Positions 9,379 through 18,408 are shown, counted from the stretch's first letter. The stretch is DNA of 64,000 nucleotides from RAM1 sp041905405 (GCA_041905405.1 JAYRLC010000002.1:124001-188000), one strand, 5' to 3'. Translations and numbers: made by a program. The notes: generated by a model not told the origin, from the sequence alone.

Positions 9379-12264
9379 TCAGAACCCGCGCAGGTCGTCC
9401 ACCCTGGCCAGCAGTTCCCCGCCCAGAATGCGCCGCAGTGTCGCGCCCATCACATCCACGTCGTTGTCGAAACTGCCGTGCGCCGCGTCGATCTGGATGC
9501 CGGCGTCACCTTCGGCAAGCCGTGCCGTGACGACCTTGCGCTGCTCCAGCACCTGGTAGCGGTCTTTGGCGAGCCCCGCGTCCCGGGCGGCCTTGCGCCA
9601 GGCCTTGAGCACCTCGCCCGTGCTGGAGGCGCCGTCCCAGCCGCTGTATTCGATGTCCTGGACCCTGGCCAGGCCCAGGATGGGTGTGCGCAGGTCGGTT
9701 TCCAGCGCATTGGACACCAGGTAAAGCAGCGATTTGCGATAGACGGCTGCCACGTTGTCGCCGCGCTCCAGCGGGTCGGACAACACGCTCAGGTACAGGC
9801 GCTTCATGAGCTCGGGCTGGGTGGCGTAGTGCCGGTTGGCGAATTCCACCGTACAGGCCGGTGCGAACAGGTGCGCGGTGTGCGTTGCCGTGTCCAGATG
9901 CCGCGCCTGCAGCGCTGTCAACAGATGGCCCAGCAGGATCGCGCCTGCCGAATGCCCCACCACATGCACCTGGAACGCGGCGCCCCAGGTGTCGCGCAGC
10001 TTCTGCAGCGCGGTGATCAGCAGATCGCCGCCGCGCCCGTTGCCGAAGGCCAGCGCGGCGTTCTCCTTCATCTCGCTCCAGATCGGACGCGCCAGCGGCC
10101 GGCCGATGCTGGACTCGATCAGCAGGTCGGTCTTGTCGGTGATCCATTCGCCCACGCCCGCAACGCCGGGCTGCGGCCGGAACAGGTCCGACACGATGTG
10201 GCCGATGCTTTCCAGCAGACCCGTCTTCCACACCAGGAACAGCGGATAGCAGCCATTGCCCAGAAAGTGGCGCCCCATGGCCCGCACGCGCCGGATGGCG
10301 GCGTCCTCGCTGTTGAGCCCGCCATGCGCATAGATCACCAGACGCCTGGGCTCGGCGGCCGGGCGCGTGCGAAACCACTGGTCAGGCAACACCGCCGCCT
10401 GGTGCATCAGCGTGCGGCTGAGTTCGTCCTCGGTCAGGTAGCGCTTGACGCGGCCGTCGTTGCCGATCACCACGCTGTGCTGGTACGCGCGGTCCTCACT
10501 CCACCAGGCCGTGGTGTCCGCGCGCGCCGCCGTGCCCGCCGCACCGGGGCTCTTCACACTCAACCGGCCGTCCACCACGCCCGGCACGCCCAGGGACACG
10601 ACCCACGCGTCCATGCCATTGGCCAGCCAGTCCGCATAGGTCAGCACCGCGAAGCCGCAGGCGCCGAAGGCCGCCCCCCAGGAGTTCTGCACCACGAAGC
10701 CCTGCGCATTGAAGCCCACCAGCGCAAACGCATGCCCGTCGATTTCCGAGGGACGGCCGTCGAACCCGATCACCGGCAGTTGCGCGTGGCTGGACGGGGG
10801 AACGGCGGTGTTGGGCAGCTCGTCCCAGCCCCGGTGCGTGGTCGCCGACACATAGATGGCGCCCACCGCCTGGATCGCGGACTGCATGTCGGTGATGCAG
10901 CGGGTGTCGATGCGGTAGTACACCCCCAGCGTATGGGCAATGGCGCGGTCCGCGTAGCCGTATTTGGGTTGCACGGGCTTGCGGTCGTCGAAAGGCCAGT
11001 CGTCCTCCAGGCAGACGCCGTGCTTGAACCAGCCCTTGAGCGCGCCACGACAACTGGAGTAGTCGTAGTTCTCGCCCGCGTACTCGTCGTAGCGACGCGC
11101 AAAGTTGTAGAGCATGCGCGGGCTGACCGACTTGAGCTTGGGCGTGTAGCCCGCCTTGGCCCAGCGCAGGTAATTGACCACGCAGGCGAGGCCAAAGCCC
11201 GTGCATGCGCCTTCGCTGCCCTGGTTGAGGATGAGTCCGGCCTTCACATAACGCGGCAGATAGCGGGCCATGTCCGCGTCGCTGGGACTGGCGTCCAGCA
11301 GGCACACCGGCGGCGGCTGATAGGGGCGGTCGTTCAGGTCGGTGGCATCCTTGCGCACCGTCAGCGACCGCCGGGCCGCGGTGTTGGCGGGCTGGGCGGC
11401 CGGCGCGCGCGCGGCGCGCCCCCTGCGCGCCGCAGCGCCAGCGGGTGCGGCATCCGCCACCGGCCACACGCCCTGCGCCAGAACGAAAACATCCTTGAAG
11501 CGGTCCAGCCCGTGATGACCGCCATTGACCAGCTTGCGCGCATCGGCAAACCGGTTGGCCGCAAGTGCGGCGCGCATGGCGTCCGCTTTGTCAGACAGAA
11601 ACGTGGCCAGCAGCAAGGCGGCGATCTCGGGCGCGTTGGCCAGATCGGCGTTGGCCGTCAGGTCCACGCCGATCCTCGCCCCATAGGTCTGGTAGTTGGA
11701 CCGGCCGGTCAGCTGCACGAACCCGCGTCCCTTGAAACGGGCGCCGTCCCCCGCCTGCGTGTTGCCCAGCCTTTTCTTCGGGTCTTCGTACAGGGCGAAG
11801 GGCGCGCCCCCTGGCTCGGTGTTGAACCGGGACTGGAACTCTGAAATGGGCAGAAAGCCTTCGCTCTCGGCGCGGATGGTGCCCAGCGCAGCCAGCACCA
11901 TCAACCGGTCCGCGAGACCCCTGTCCGCCAGCGCTGCCATCACGTAGGGCAGGTAGCGCGCGATGTTGGCCGGCTTGGTGGCGGGGAACAGGCGCCGCAC
12001 CGACGCCAGGTCCAGCGCCAGGTCCAGACTTGCAGCCGGCCGCAGGCCCAGCACTGTCTGACAGTAGGGCCCCACGACACCGTCAGCCACCAGGCCCACG
12101 CCGCCCTGCCAGCGCCGCACGGCGGCTTCGGTATCGGCGTCCAGAACATCGCCGCCAGACAGCGCGCCGAACGCCTGGGACTCGCTCCCCAGTGGGTCGG
12201 CCAGCGCCTGCCGCAAACGCTTCACATCGGGCCCTTTGTGGCCCCGGACCATGAGACTTTGCAT
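9379..12264 (-). CDS. Four-domain hydrolase: PG-binding, GH19-like, papain-like peptidase, alpha/beta-hydrolase
   Basis: A 961-residue protein without signal peptide or membrane segment. Residues about 5-75 match a peptidoglycan-binding repeat (GPDVKRLRQAL...DGVVGPYCQ). Residues about 85-270 look like a GH19 chitinase/lysozyme-type domain (RAESEGF with candidate acid E133; RFKGRGFVQLTGRSNYQTYG). An Ala/Arg/Pro linker (about 272-300) follows. Residues about 320-560 form a papain-like C1 peptidase with C354 (NQGSEGACTGFG), H511 (DGHAFALVGF) and N527 (VQNSWG). Residues about 640-930 form a lipase-like alpha/beta-hydrolase (YAHGGLNSE oxyanion strand, nucleophile S772 in GHSAG, possible acid D830 and H929). 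All expected catalytic residues seem present. The start at 12264 has a GGGAGGGG ribosome site. No secretion genes flank it. Confidence 0.8.
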   Translation of the reverse strand: MQSLMVRGHKGPDVKRLRQALADPLGSESQAFGALSGGDVLDADTEAAVRRWQGGVGLVADGVVGPYCQTVLGLRPAASLDLALDLASVRRLFPATKPANIARYLPYVMAALADRGLADRLMVLAALGTIRAESEGFLPISEFQSRFNTEPGGAPFALYEDPKKRLGNTQAGDGARFKGRGFVQLTGRSNYQTYGARIGVDLTANADLANAPEIAALLLATFLSDKADAMRAALAANRFADARKLVNGGHHGLDRFKDVFVLAQGVWPVADAAPAGAAARRGRAARAPAAQPANTAARRSLTVRKDATDLNDRPYQPPPVCLLDASPSDADMARYLPRYVKAGLILNQGSEGACTGFGLACVVNYLRWAKAGYTPKLKSVSPRMLYNFARRYDEYAGENYDYSSCRGALKGWFKHGVCLEDDWPFDDRKPVQPKYGYADRAIAHTLGVYYRIDTRCITDMQSAIQAVGAIYVSATTHRGWDELPNTAVPPSSHAQLPVIGFDGRPSEIDGHAFALVGFNAQGFVVQNSWGAAFGACGFAVLTYADWLANGMDAWVVSLGVPGVVDGRLSVKSPGAAGTAARADTTAWWSEDRAYQHSVVIGNDGRVKRYLTEDELSRTLMHQAAVLPDQWFRTRPAAEPRRLVIYAHGGLNSEDAAIRRVRAMGRHFLGNGCYPLFLVWKTGLLESIGHIVSDLFRPQPGVAGVGEWITDKTDLLIESSIGRPLARPIWSEMKENAALAFGNGRGGDLLITALQKLRDTWGAAFQVHVVGHSAGAILLGHLLTALQARHLDTATHTAHLFAPACTVEFANRHYATQPELMKRLYLSVLSDPLERGDNVAAVYRKSLLYLVSNALETDLRTPILGLARVQDIEYSGWDGASSTGEVLKAWRKAARDAGLAKDRYQVLEQRKVVTARLAEGDAGIQIDAAHGSFDNDVDVMGATLRRILGGELLARVDDLRGF

Positions 12265-12357
12265 GAGCCCCTCCCTGTGGTGATGAGGACAGGAGCCGAT
12301 TGTGCGAAGCCAACAGGCGCCGCACATCCTCAGAATAGGGGAGGCCCCGTGCGGGCG

Positions 12358-13083
12358 CTACCGCCCGGCGCCACCCACCCGCGCCAGGTGCACCTGGTGC
12401 AGCGTGATCTTGCGCACCTCGGCCTGGCTGGTTTCGATGTGGGCGCGCAGCAGCATGGCGGCCTGGTCGCCGCGCTTGCGCTGGATGGCCTTGAGGATCT
12501 TGGCGTGTTCGTCGTAGGTCGCGTCGATGCGCGCGGGCTTGGTGAAGTCCAGCCGGCGGATGATGCGGATGCGGTCGGTCACGTCGCGGTGCACGCGGGT
12601 CATCTCGGCGTTGCCGGCGGCGGCCACCAGGCTGCAGTGAAAGGCCTCGTCACGCTGCGACACTTCCACCATGTCGGTGCTGCGCCCGGCTACAGGCACG
12701 AGCCAGAACGCCGCCAGCTCGTCCAGCAGCGCGCGGTCCACGCGCTTGTCGTCCTCGCACAGGCGGTGCACGGCGGTGGTCTCCAGCACCATGCGCAGGT
12801 CGTACAGCTGCTCGAACTGGTCGAAGTCGAATGGCAGCACGCGCCAGCCGCTCCTGAACAGCACTTCGACGTACCCCTCCTGCTGCAGGCGGAACAGCGC
12901 CTGGCGCACCGGCGTGCGGCTCACGCCCAGGCGTTCGCTCAATTCGTTTTCGGTGAAGCGGTCGCCGGGCACCAGGTTGAATTCGGCGATGTCGCGCTTG
13001 AGCTGGCCGTAGACCTCGTCCGCGCGCGAGCGGTGGGCGGGCGCCTCGGTAGCGCGTGCGTGGCGACTGGTGATGGTGGGCAC
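12358..13083 (-). CDS. GntR-family regulator, FCD (FadR-like) type
   Basis: A 241-residue transcription factor: an N-terminal winged helix (VYGQLKRDIAEFNLVPGDRFTENE, then LSERLGVSRTPVRQALFRL) and an all-helical FCD ligand domain with the usual acidic and histidine residues (DEAFHCSLVAAAGN, HAKILKAI). FCD domains usually bind carboxylic acids or metal-chelated metabolites. It is the last gene of the long minus-strand biuret-type operon, 43 bp after the amidohydrolase gene, so it is the natural candidate regulator; an inverted repeat at 26079-26094, upstream of atzF, is a possible target. The ligand cannot be told from sequence. Confidence 0.9.
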   Translation of the reverse strand: MPTITSRHARATEAPAHRSRADEVYGQLKRDIAEFNLVPGDRFTENELSERLGVSRTPVRQALFRLQQEGYVEVLFRSGWRVLPFDFDQFEQLYDLRMVLETTAVHRLCEDDKRVDRALLDELAAFWLVPVAGRSTDMVEVSQRDEAFHCSLVAAAGNAEMTRVHRDVTDRIRIIRRLDFTKPARIDATYDEHAKILKAIQRKRGDQAAMLLRAHIETSQAEVRKITLHQVHLARVGGAGR

Positions 13084-13126
13084 GGGGCGTTGTCTCGGTG
13101 TACGGGCCGACTCTATCAGCGGCGCG

Positions 13127-13786
13127 TCATTTCAGGGCCACCAGCAGGGCTTCGCTGGGCGCCGTCCAGCCGACGATCGCGCCCTGGGCGCGGATCATGT
13201 CGATCGCCGCCGCCTTGAACTGCGGGAAGTAGCTTTCGGTGCAGTCTTCCAGCAGCAGGGCGTCGTAACCGCGGTCGTTGGCCTCGCGCATGCTGGTCTG
13301 CACGCAGACCTCGGTGGTCACGCCCATGAACAGCAGGTGCGTGACGCCGTGTTGCTGCAACAGTTCATGCAGCGCCGTGGCGTAGAACGCGCCCTTGCCG
13401 GGCTTGTCGATGACGATCTCGCCGGGCGCCGGCGCCAGCGCCGGGATGATCTGGTTGCCCGGCTCGCCGGCCACCAGGATGCGGCCCATGGGGCCAGCGT
13501 CGCCGATGCGCAAGCTGGGGTTGCCGCGGTTACGTTTGGCCGGCGGGCAGTCGGACAGGTCGGGGGCATGCGCCTCGCGCGTGTGCACCACCAGGCCGCC
13601 AGCGTCGCGCCAGGCGTCCAGCACGGCCTGGCACGCGGGCACGATGGCTTCGAGCAGCGACACGTCGTTGCCCAGCGTCTCGCCAAAGCCGCCGGGCTCG
13701 ATGAAGTCGCGTTGCATGTCGATGATGACGAGCGCGGTGTGGGCAATGTCGAATTCGTAGTCGAAGGGGTCGGCGGCGATTTTCAT
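13127..13786 (-). CDS. Isochorismatase-fold amidohydrolase, candidate triuret hydrolase
   Basis: A 219-residue cysteine hydrolase of the isochorismatase superfamily. The catalytic triad is visible as D23 (VIIDMQRDF), K128 (VIDKPGKG) and C161 (GVTTEVCV), spaced as in biuret hydrolase. It is clearly related to, but distinct from, the biuH product encoded 1.9 kb upstream in the same operon. In Herbaspirillum a sister enzyme, TrtA, turns triuret into carboxybiuret; together with AtzE/AtzG and AtzF here that would make a full route, so TrtA function is my best inference. Ureidoacrylate hydrolase (RutB-like) or a second biuret hydrolase are alternatives. The gene lies 4 bp after the ABC ATPase gene. 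Confidence 0.8.
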   Translation of the reverse strand: MKIAADPFDYEFDIAHTALVIIDMQRDFIEPGGFGETLGNDVSLLEAIVPACQAVLDAWRDAGGLVVHTREAHAPDLSDCPPAKRNRGNPSLRIGDAGPMGRILVAGEPGNQIIPALAPAPGEIVIDKPGKGAFYATALHELLQQHGVTHLLFMGVTTEVCVQTSMREANDRGYDALLLEDCTESYFPQFKAAAIDMIRAQGAIVGWTAPSEALLVALK

Positions 13787-13790
13787 GGTG

Positions 13791-15356
13791 TCAGTGGCCT
13801 CCGCCCATGTGGGCTCCCAGTACGTGGCGTTCAGCGCTGGCCGCAGGCGTCTCGAACACGATGCGCCCCTCGCTCATGACCACGATGCGGTCCGACAGCT
13901 TGAGCAGTTCGTCCAGGTCCTCGCTGACCAGCAGCACGGCACCGCCGCGTTCGCGCACCCCCAGGATGCGGCCGTGGATCTCGCGCACGGCCGCAAAGTC
14001 CAGGCCGAAGACCGGGTTGGCCGCGATCAGCACGTTGATCTCGCCGGCCAGCTCGCGCGCCAGCACGGCGCGTTGCACGTTGCCGCCCGACAGGCTGCGG
14101 ATGGGCGCGCCCTCGCCACGCGTCTTGATGCCGTATTCGGCGATCCAGACCCGCGCGCGTTCGCGCCAGCGGCCGAAGTTGAGCCACCCGCCCGACGCCA
14201 GCGGCGGTTCGTCGAAGTCGCGCAGCGCCATGTTCTCGGCCACGCTCAGGTCGCCCACGCAGGCGTTGCGCAGCGGCTCCTCGGGCAGGCTGCGCAACTT
14301 GAGCGCACGGTTCTCGGCACGCCGCGCGGCGTAGGGCTGGCCCATGACCGTGACGCTGCCACCGCTGCGCGGGCGCTGGCCCACGATGGCCTCCACCAGC
14401 TCGCGCTGGCCGTTGCCCGACACACCGGCCACGCCCAGCACCTCGCCGCGGCGCACCGTCAGATCGATGCCGTGCAGCGCCGGCGGGCCCCGGTCCCCGG
14501 GAGCGGTCAGGCCCTGCACTTGCAACGCGACCGGCGCATCGGCCGCAACGGTGCGCGCGGCGGTTGCCGTATCGCCAGGCTCAGCAGCCTCCACGTCGCC
14601 GGCCGCGCCCTCGCCCACCATGGCCGCCGCCAGCCGGTGCGGGTCGGTGCCGGCCACATCGCAGTGGTGCACGGCGCGTCCCCGGCGCAGGACCGTGACG
14701 TTGTCGGCGTAGGCCATGACCTCGCGGAACTTGTGCGTGATGATCAGCACGGTGCACTGCCCGCTGCGCGCGAACGCGCGCACGTGGCCCAGCACTTCGT
14801 CGGCCTCCTGCGGCGTCAGCACCGATGTCGGTTCGTCCAGGATCAGCAGGCGCGGCTTGAGGTACAGCTGCTTGAGCAGCTCGAGCTTCTGCTTCTCGCC
14901 CGCAGCCAGCTCCGCCGGGCGCGCGTCCAGGTCCAGGCGGAACGGCGTGGTGGACAAAAACGCGTCCAGCTTCGCGCGCTGCGCCTTCCAGTCGATCAGT
15001 GCGGGCACCTGCCCGCCCGCCAGCAGCAGGTTCTCGGCCACGGTCATGCCGGGCGCCAGCGTGAAGTGCTGGTACACCATGCCGATGCCCAGCTCGCGCG
15101 CGACCACCGGGTTGGCGATGCGCTGCTCGCGCCCGTCGGTCACGATGCTGCCGGCCTCGGCCGTGTGAAAGCCCGCGATGCATTTGACCAGCGTGCTCTT
15201 GCCCGCGCCGTTCTCGCCCAGCAGCGCATGGACCGTGCCGGGCTCGACCTTCATGGTGACGCTGTCCAGCGCCGTGAACGCGCCGAAGCGTTTGGTCAGG
15301 TCGAAGGTTTCGAGCGCCATCGCGCCGGTGGGGGTGGGGAGTGTTTCGATCTTCAC
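13791..15356 (-). CDS. ABC transporter ATPase, BMP/nucleoside-sugar type
   Basis: A 521-residue protein with two tandem ABC cassettes, as in MglA/RbsA and in BMP-family importers. The first has GENGAGKST (Walker A) and LLILDEPTSVLTPQEADE (Walker B); the second has a degenerate Walker A (GVSGNGQREL) but a good signature (LSGGNVQRAVLARELA), the normal pattern for this class. It energises uptake with the two permeases and the binding protein encoded upstream at 16397-19518, although a 337-bp gap containing repeat copy A and the biuH gene separate them. The start at 15356 has GGCGGA upstream; an ATG at 15320 is a weaker alternative. Confidence 0.92.
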   Translation of the reverse strand: MKIETLPTPTGAMALETFDLTKRFGAFTALDSVTMKVEPGTVHALLGENGAGKSTLVKCIAGFHTAEAGSIVTDGREQRIANPVVARELGIGMVYQHFTLAPGMTVAENLLLAGGQVPALIDWKAQRAKLDAFLSTTPFRLDLDARPAELAAGEKQKLELLKQLYLKPRLLILDEPTSVLTPQEADEVLGHVRAFARSGQCTVLIITHKFREVMAYADNVTVLRRGRAVHHCDVAGTDPHRLAAAMVGEGAAGDVEAAEPGDTATAARTVAADAPVALQVQGLTAPGDRGPPALHGIDLTVRRGEVLGVAGVSGNGQRELVEAIVGQRPRSGGSVTVMGQPYAARRAENRALKLRSLPEEPLRNACVGDLSVAENMALRDFDEPPLASGGWLNFGRWRERARVWIAEYGIKTRGEGAPIRSLSGGNVQRAVLARELAGEINVLIAANPVFGLDFAAVREIHGRILGVRERGGAVLLVSEDLDELLKLSDRIVVMSEGRIVFETPAASAERHVLGAHMGGGH

Positions 15357-15390
15357 AGTCCGCCTTCGCTTGTGAGTCGTTTGGCGCTCG

Positions 15391-15637
15391 CTGCTTCGCG
15401 GCGGGCGGCAGCCGGCGGGGGCTCACACTTCGGCGGTTTTTGCTGCGCAAAAACTCCGCTCCGGTGCTCGGGGGTCAGTCGCGCCGCGGAACTCGCTGCA
15501 CTACGCTGCGCTTCGTTCCGCTCAGACAGCCGCGGCGAGCATGTGCACGATGCGCGCCAAGGCGCGCCGACATTCCCCCCTGCGCTCCTCGCCGCCGCAG
15601 AGATCGCCCCCGCCGGCTGCCGCCCGCCGCGAAGCAG
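15391..15637 (-). repeat. Interspersed inverted-terminus element, copy A (247 bp)
   Basis: The element fills most of the 337-bp gap between biuH and the ABC ATPase gene. Its ends are perfect 32-bp inverted repeats (15391-15422 and 15606-15637, beginning CTGCTTCGCGGCGGGC). The interior, read on the minus strand, matches copies B and C, including the conserved block GTTCCGCGGCGC and a hairpin GTTTTTGC-loop-GCAAAAAC (15436-15454). It lies in the same orientation as the surrounding operon, so its transcript would form a very strong hairpin. No protein is encoded. Confidence 0.9.
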
Positions 15638-15693
15638 AACCCCGTCAGGCCAATGCAGGCATGCCAACAGTGGGGCCGCAAAGCCAAGAAGCA

Positions 15694-16395
15694 TCACGCC
15701 AAAGACTCCAAAACGGCAACAGAAGTGGCGTGCGCCCCAAACACCCCACCCTGCATGGTGATCATCTTCAACGCAGCGAGGTGGTTGCCATGGTCGGTCG
15801 CCGCCGTGCAGTCCGACAACAGCAAACACTCGAACCCCCGGTCGTTCGCCTCGCGCATCGTCGTGTGCACGCACACATCCGTCGTGATGCCGGTGAGGAT
15901 CAGGTTGTCGATGCCGCGCGTGCGCAGGATCAGCTCCAGGTCCGTCGCGCAGAAAGAGCCCTTGCCGGGCTTGTCGATGATGACCTCGCCCGGCAGCGGC
16001 GCAAGCTCTGGGATCAGCTCCCACCCAGGCTCGCCGCGCACCAGGATGCGCCCGCACGGCCCGTCGTCGCCGATGCCCACGCCGTTCGTGCCGATCTGGC
16101 GGCTGCGCCAGCGCTTGTTGGCGGGCAGGTCGCTCAGGTCGGGGCGGTGCCCCTCGCGCGTGTGGATGAGGGTGTAGCCGGCCGCCCGCATCGCAGCCAT
16201 GAGCTTTTGCAGCGGCGCGATGGGTGCGCGCGTGAGCGAGATGTCGTAGCCCATCTTGTCCACATAGCCGCCCACGCCGCAGAAGTCGGTCTGCATGTCG
16301 ATGATGACGAGCGCCGTGTTGTCGGGCCGCAGGTCGCCGTTGTACGGCCAGAGGTAGGGGTTGGCTTGAACGAAGCGTTCCATGGTGCGTTCCAT
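15694..16395 (-). CDS. biuH: Biuret amidohydrolase
   Basis: A 233-residue isochorismatase-fold cysteine hydrolase that hydrolyses biuret to allophanate and ammonia. The catalytic aspartate is D33 (IIDMQTDFCG), the lysine K142 (IIDKPGKGSF) and the nucleophile C175 (ITTDVCVHTTMREANDRG); lysine and cysteine have the same numbers as in the characterised Rhizobium enzyme. From memory, the N-terminal WPYNG-LRPDNTALV stretch and HTREGHRPDL-LPANKRWRS also agree closely with that enzyme. The allophanate product would be taken by AtzF, encoded in the same operon. The stop of the upstream permease lies 1 bp before its ATG. An ATG at 16383 is an alternative start. Confidence 0.9.
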   Translation of the reverse strand: MERTMERFVQANPYLWPYNGDLRPDNTALVIIDMQTDFCGVGGYVDKMGYDISLTRAPIAPLQKLMAAMRAAGYTLIHTREGHRPDLSDLPANKRWRSRQIGTNGVGIGDDGPCGRILVRGEPGWELIPELAPLPGEVIIDKPGKGSFCATDLELILRTRGIDNLILTGITTDVCVHTTMREANDRGFECLLLSDCTAATDHGNHLAALKMITMQGGVFGAHATSVAVLESLA

Positions 16396-16396
16396 G

Positions 16397-17317
16397 TCAT
16401 TTCACCGAAGAAAGTTCACCGGGGCTGCCCGCGGCCACGCTGCCGGGCTTGCAGGTCAGCACCAGGATCAAGAGCGTCAGTGCATACGGCACGGTGTTGA
16501 ACAGGTGGTAGCCCCAGCCGATGCCGATGGATTGCAACGCCGGGCCGATGGCACCCGCACCGCCGAACAACGCGGCGGCAGCGATGCAGCGCAGCGGGCT
16601 CCAGCGCGCAAAGATCACCAGCGCCACGGCAATCAGGCCCTGGCCGCTGCTGATACCCTCGTTCCAGCTGCCGGGGTAGAACAGCGTGAGCGACGCGCCG
16701 CCCAGCCCTGCAATCGCCCCGCCTGCCGCCGTCGCCGCGATGCGGATGCCCGACACGGAATAACCCAAGGCGCGCGCCGCGTTGGCCGAATCGCCCGCCA
16801 TGCGCACCAGCAGGCCCAGGCGCGTTCGCGCAAAGCCCCACCACAGCAACACCGCGATCGCGATGCCCACGGGCAGCAGTGCGTTGACCTGCAGCGCGGC
16901 GCGCACGGCAGCCACGTCGCTCCAGTTGCCTAGGGCAATGGCCGGGATCTGCGGCGCCTGCGGCTGGATCAGCGGCTTGCCCAGATAGAACGCCAGCCCC
17001 ATGCCCAACAGCATCAGCGCGATGCCGGTGGCCACGTCGTTCACGCGCGGCAGCGAGCACAGCACGCCGTGCAGCGCGGCCAGCAGCGCGCCGGCCGCCG
17101 CGCCTGCCAGCACGCCCAGCCAGGCCGAGCCCGTGAGGTACGCCCCGCCGAACGCTGCCATGGCCGACAGCACCAGCACGCCTTCCAGCCCCAGGTTGAT
17201 GCGGCCGGATTTTTCGGTCAGGCATTCGCCCAGGCTCACGAACAGGAACGGCACGCCCACGCGCAGCGCGCCGCCCAGGATGCCGGCGAAGAAGGTGATC
17301 AATACATCACTGGTCAT
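16397..17317 (-). CDS. ABC transporter permease, BMP-type importer (second subunit)
   Basis: A 306-residue polytopic inner-membrane protein of the branched-chain/ribose permease superfamily (BPD_transp_2), with about eight to nine hydrophobic segments and the typical GLEGVLVLSAM and ARWSPLRCIAAAALFGG stretches. It pairs with the permease encoded just upstream; the genes overlap by ATGA at 17314-17317, which fixes this start. In known BMP importers the two permeases carry nucleosides or other polar solutes; here the operon context suggests biuret, triuret or a related ureide. An in-frame extension upstream of 17317 lies entirely inside the preceding gene and is rejected. Confidence 0.9.
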   Translation of the reverse strand: MTSDVLITFFAGILGGALRVGVPFLFVSLGECLTEKSGRINLGLEGVLVLSAMAAFGGAYLTGSAWLGVLAGAAAGALLAALHGVLCSLPRVNDVATGIALMLLGMGLAFYLGKPLIQPQAPQIPAIALGNWSDVAAVRAALQVNALLPVGIAIAVLLWWGFARTRLGLLVRMAGDSANAARALGYSVSGIRIAATAAGGAIAGLGGASLTLFYPGSWNEGISSGQGLIAVALVIFARWSPLRCIAAAALFGGAGAIGPALQSIGIGWGYHLFNTVPYALTLLILVLTCKPGSVAAGSPGELSSVK

Positions 17318-18405
17318 GCGATCTTGTCCCCCATCGCCACCTGCGCGCTGCTGGGCCCGGCCGGCCGCACCAGCCACGCGCCGACCGCGCGCCAGTTCAC
17401 GTCGCGCAGCGCCTCACTGGCCAGGATCAGCACGAACGCAATGCCCTGCAGCACCATCACCGACGCGTCGGGCAGGCCCAGGCGGCGCTGCAGCAGACTG
17501 CCCGCCGCACCGAAACCGCCGAACAGGATGGCCACCGGAATCACCGCGACCGGGTTGTGCCGCGCGATGAACGCCACCAGGATGCCCGCATAGCCGTAGC
17601 CCGCGATCAGCGACGCGTTGGCGCTGGTGTGCACCGCCGCCACCTCCACCGCGCCGGCCAGCCCCGCGCAGGCACCGCCCACGGCACAGGCCACCAGGAT
17701 CAGGCGCGACGCGGGCAGCCCCACGAGTTGCGCCGTGCGCGGGTTGCCGCCCACCACGCGCACCGAAAAGCCCGATGCCGTCCACTTGAGCCACACGCCC
17801 AGCAGCAGACAGGCCACGATGCCCAACACCAGCCCCCAGTGCACGTCGGAGCCCGCGATGCCGCCGATGCGCAGACCCTCGGCCAACGCCAGCGTGGACG
17901 GCTTATTCAGGCTGGCCGGGTCGCGCAGCGCGCCCTCGACCCAGTGCTTGAACAGGCCGATGGCGACGTACGCCAGCAGCAGGCTGGAGATCGTTTCATT
18001 GATGCCGCGAAACTGCCGCAGCCAGCCGGCCAGCATGATCCACAGCGCGCCGGCTACGGCGCCGGCCATGCAGACCAGCACCGTGCCGAACAGGTTGGCC
18101 GGCGGCGTGAACACATACGGCAGCGCGGCGCAGGCCAGGCCGCCCAGCACCAGCGCACCCTCGCCGCCGATGATGACCAGGCCCGCGCGCGCGGGGATCG
18201 CCACGCACAGCGCGGTGAGCATCAGCGGCGCGGCGCGCTGCAGCGTGTTCTGCCAGCTGAACCAGTCGCCGAACGCGCCCTTGAACAGCAACACCCACAC
18301 CTCGACCGGGTTCACGCCCGCAAACCACACGAAGCCGCCGAACAGCACCAAAGCCGCCGCGATGGCGGCGACAGGCAGGGCGATGTCGGTGAGGGTGTCG
18401 CGCAT
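17314..18405 (-). CDS. ABC transporter permease, BMP-type importer (first subunit)
   Basis: A 363-residue membrane protein of the same superfamily as its downstream partner, with an N-terminal hydrophobic segment (LPVAAIAAALVLFGGFVW) and the family's conserved GRINETISSLLLAYVAIGLF-like region (here FRGINETISSLLL) and ARHNPVAVIPVAILFGG near the C-terminus. The gene begins 3 bp after the binding-protein gene and overlaps the next permease gene by 4 bp, a tight importer operon. Its substrate is inferred only from the flanking biuret-pathway genes. Confidence 0.9.
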   Translation of the reverse strand: MRDTLTDIALPVAAIAAALVLFGGFVWFAGVNPVEVWVLLFKGAFGDWFSWQNTLQRAAPLMLTALCVAIPARAGLVIIGGEGALVLGGLACAALPYVFTPPANLFGTVLVCMAGAVAGALWIMLAGWLRQFRGINETISSLLLAYVAIGLFKHWVEGALRDPASLNKPSTLALAEGLRIGGIAGSDVHWGLVLGIVACLLLGVWLKWTASGFSVRVVGGNPRTAQLVGLPASRLILVACAVGGACAGLAGAVEVAAVHTSANASLIAGYGYAGILVAFIARHNPVAVIPVAILFGGFGAAGSLLQRRLGLPDASVMVLQGIAFVLILASEALRDVNWRAVGAWLVRPAGPSSAQVAMGDKIA

Positions 18406-18408
18406 GGT

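Noticed and set aside
9127..11844. A 905-codon open frame on the plus strand opposite the four-domain hydrolase
   Set aside because: It is the antisense shadow of a GC-rich gene: low-complexity His/Arg/Gly composition, no domain and no ribosome site, while the minus-strand frame has several catalytic motifs.
13127..13786. Firm naming of the second isochorismatase-fold enzyme as TrtA
   Set aside because: The triad and context fit, but I cannot compare it with the characterised enzyme here; the name is left as a hypothesis.
15541..15690. Short open frames inside the interspersed elements (copies A, B and C)
   Set aside because: Different frames in each copy, stop codons in comparable positions and conservation at the level of base pairing, not protein sequence.
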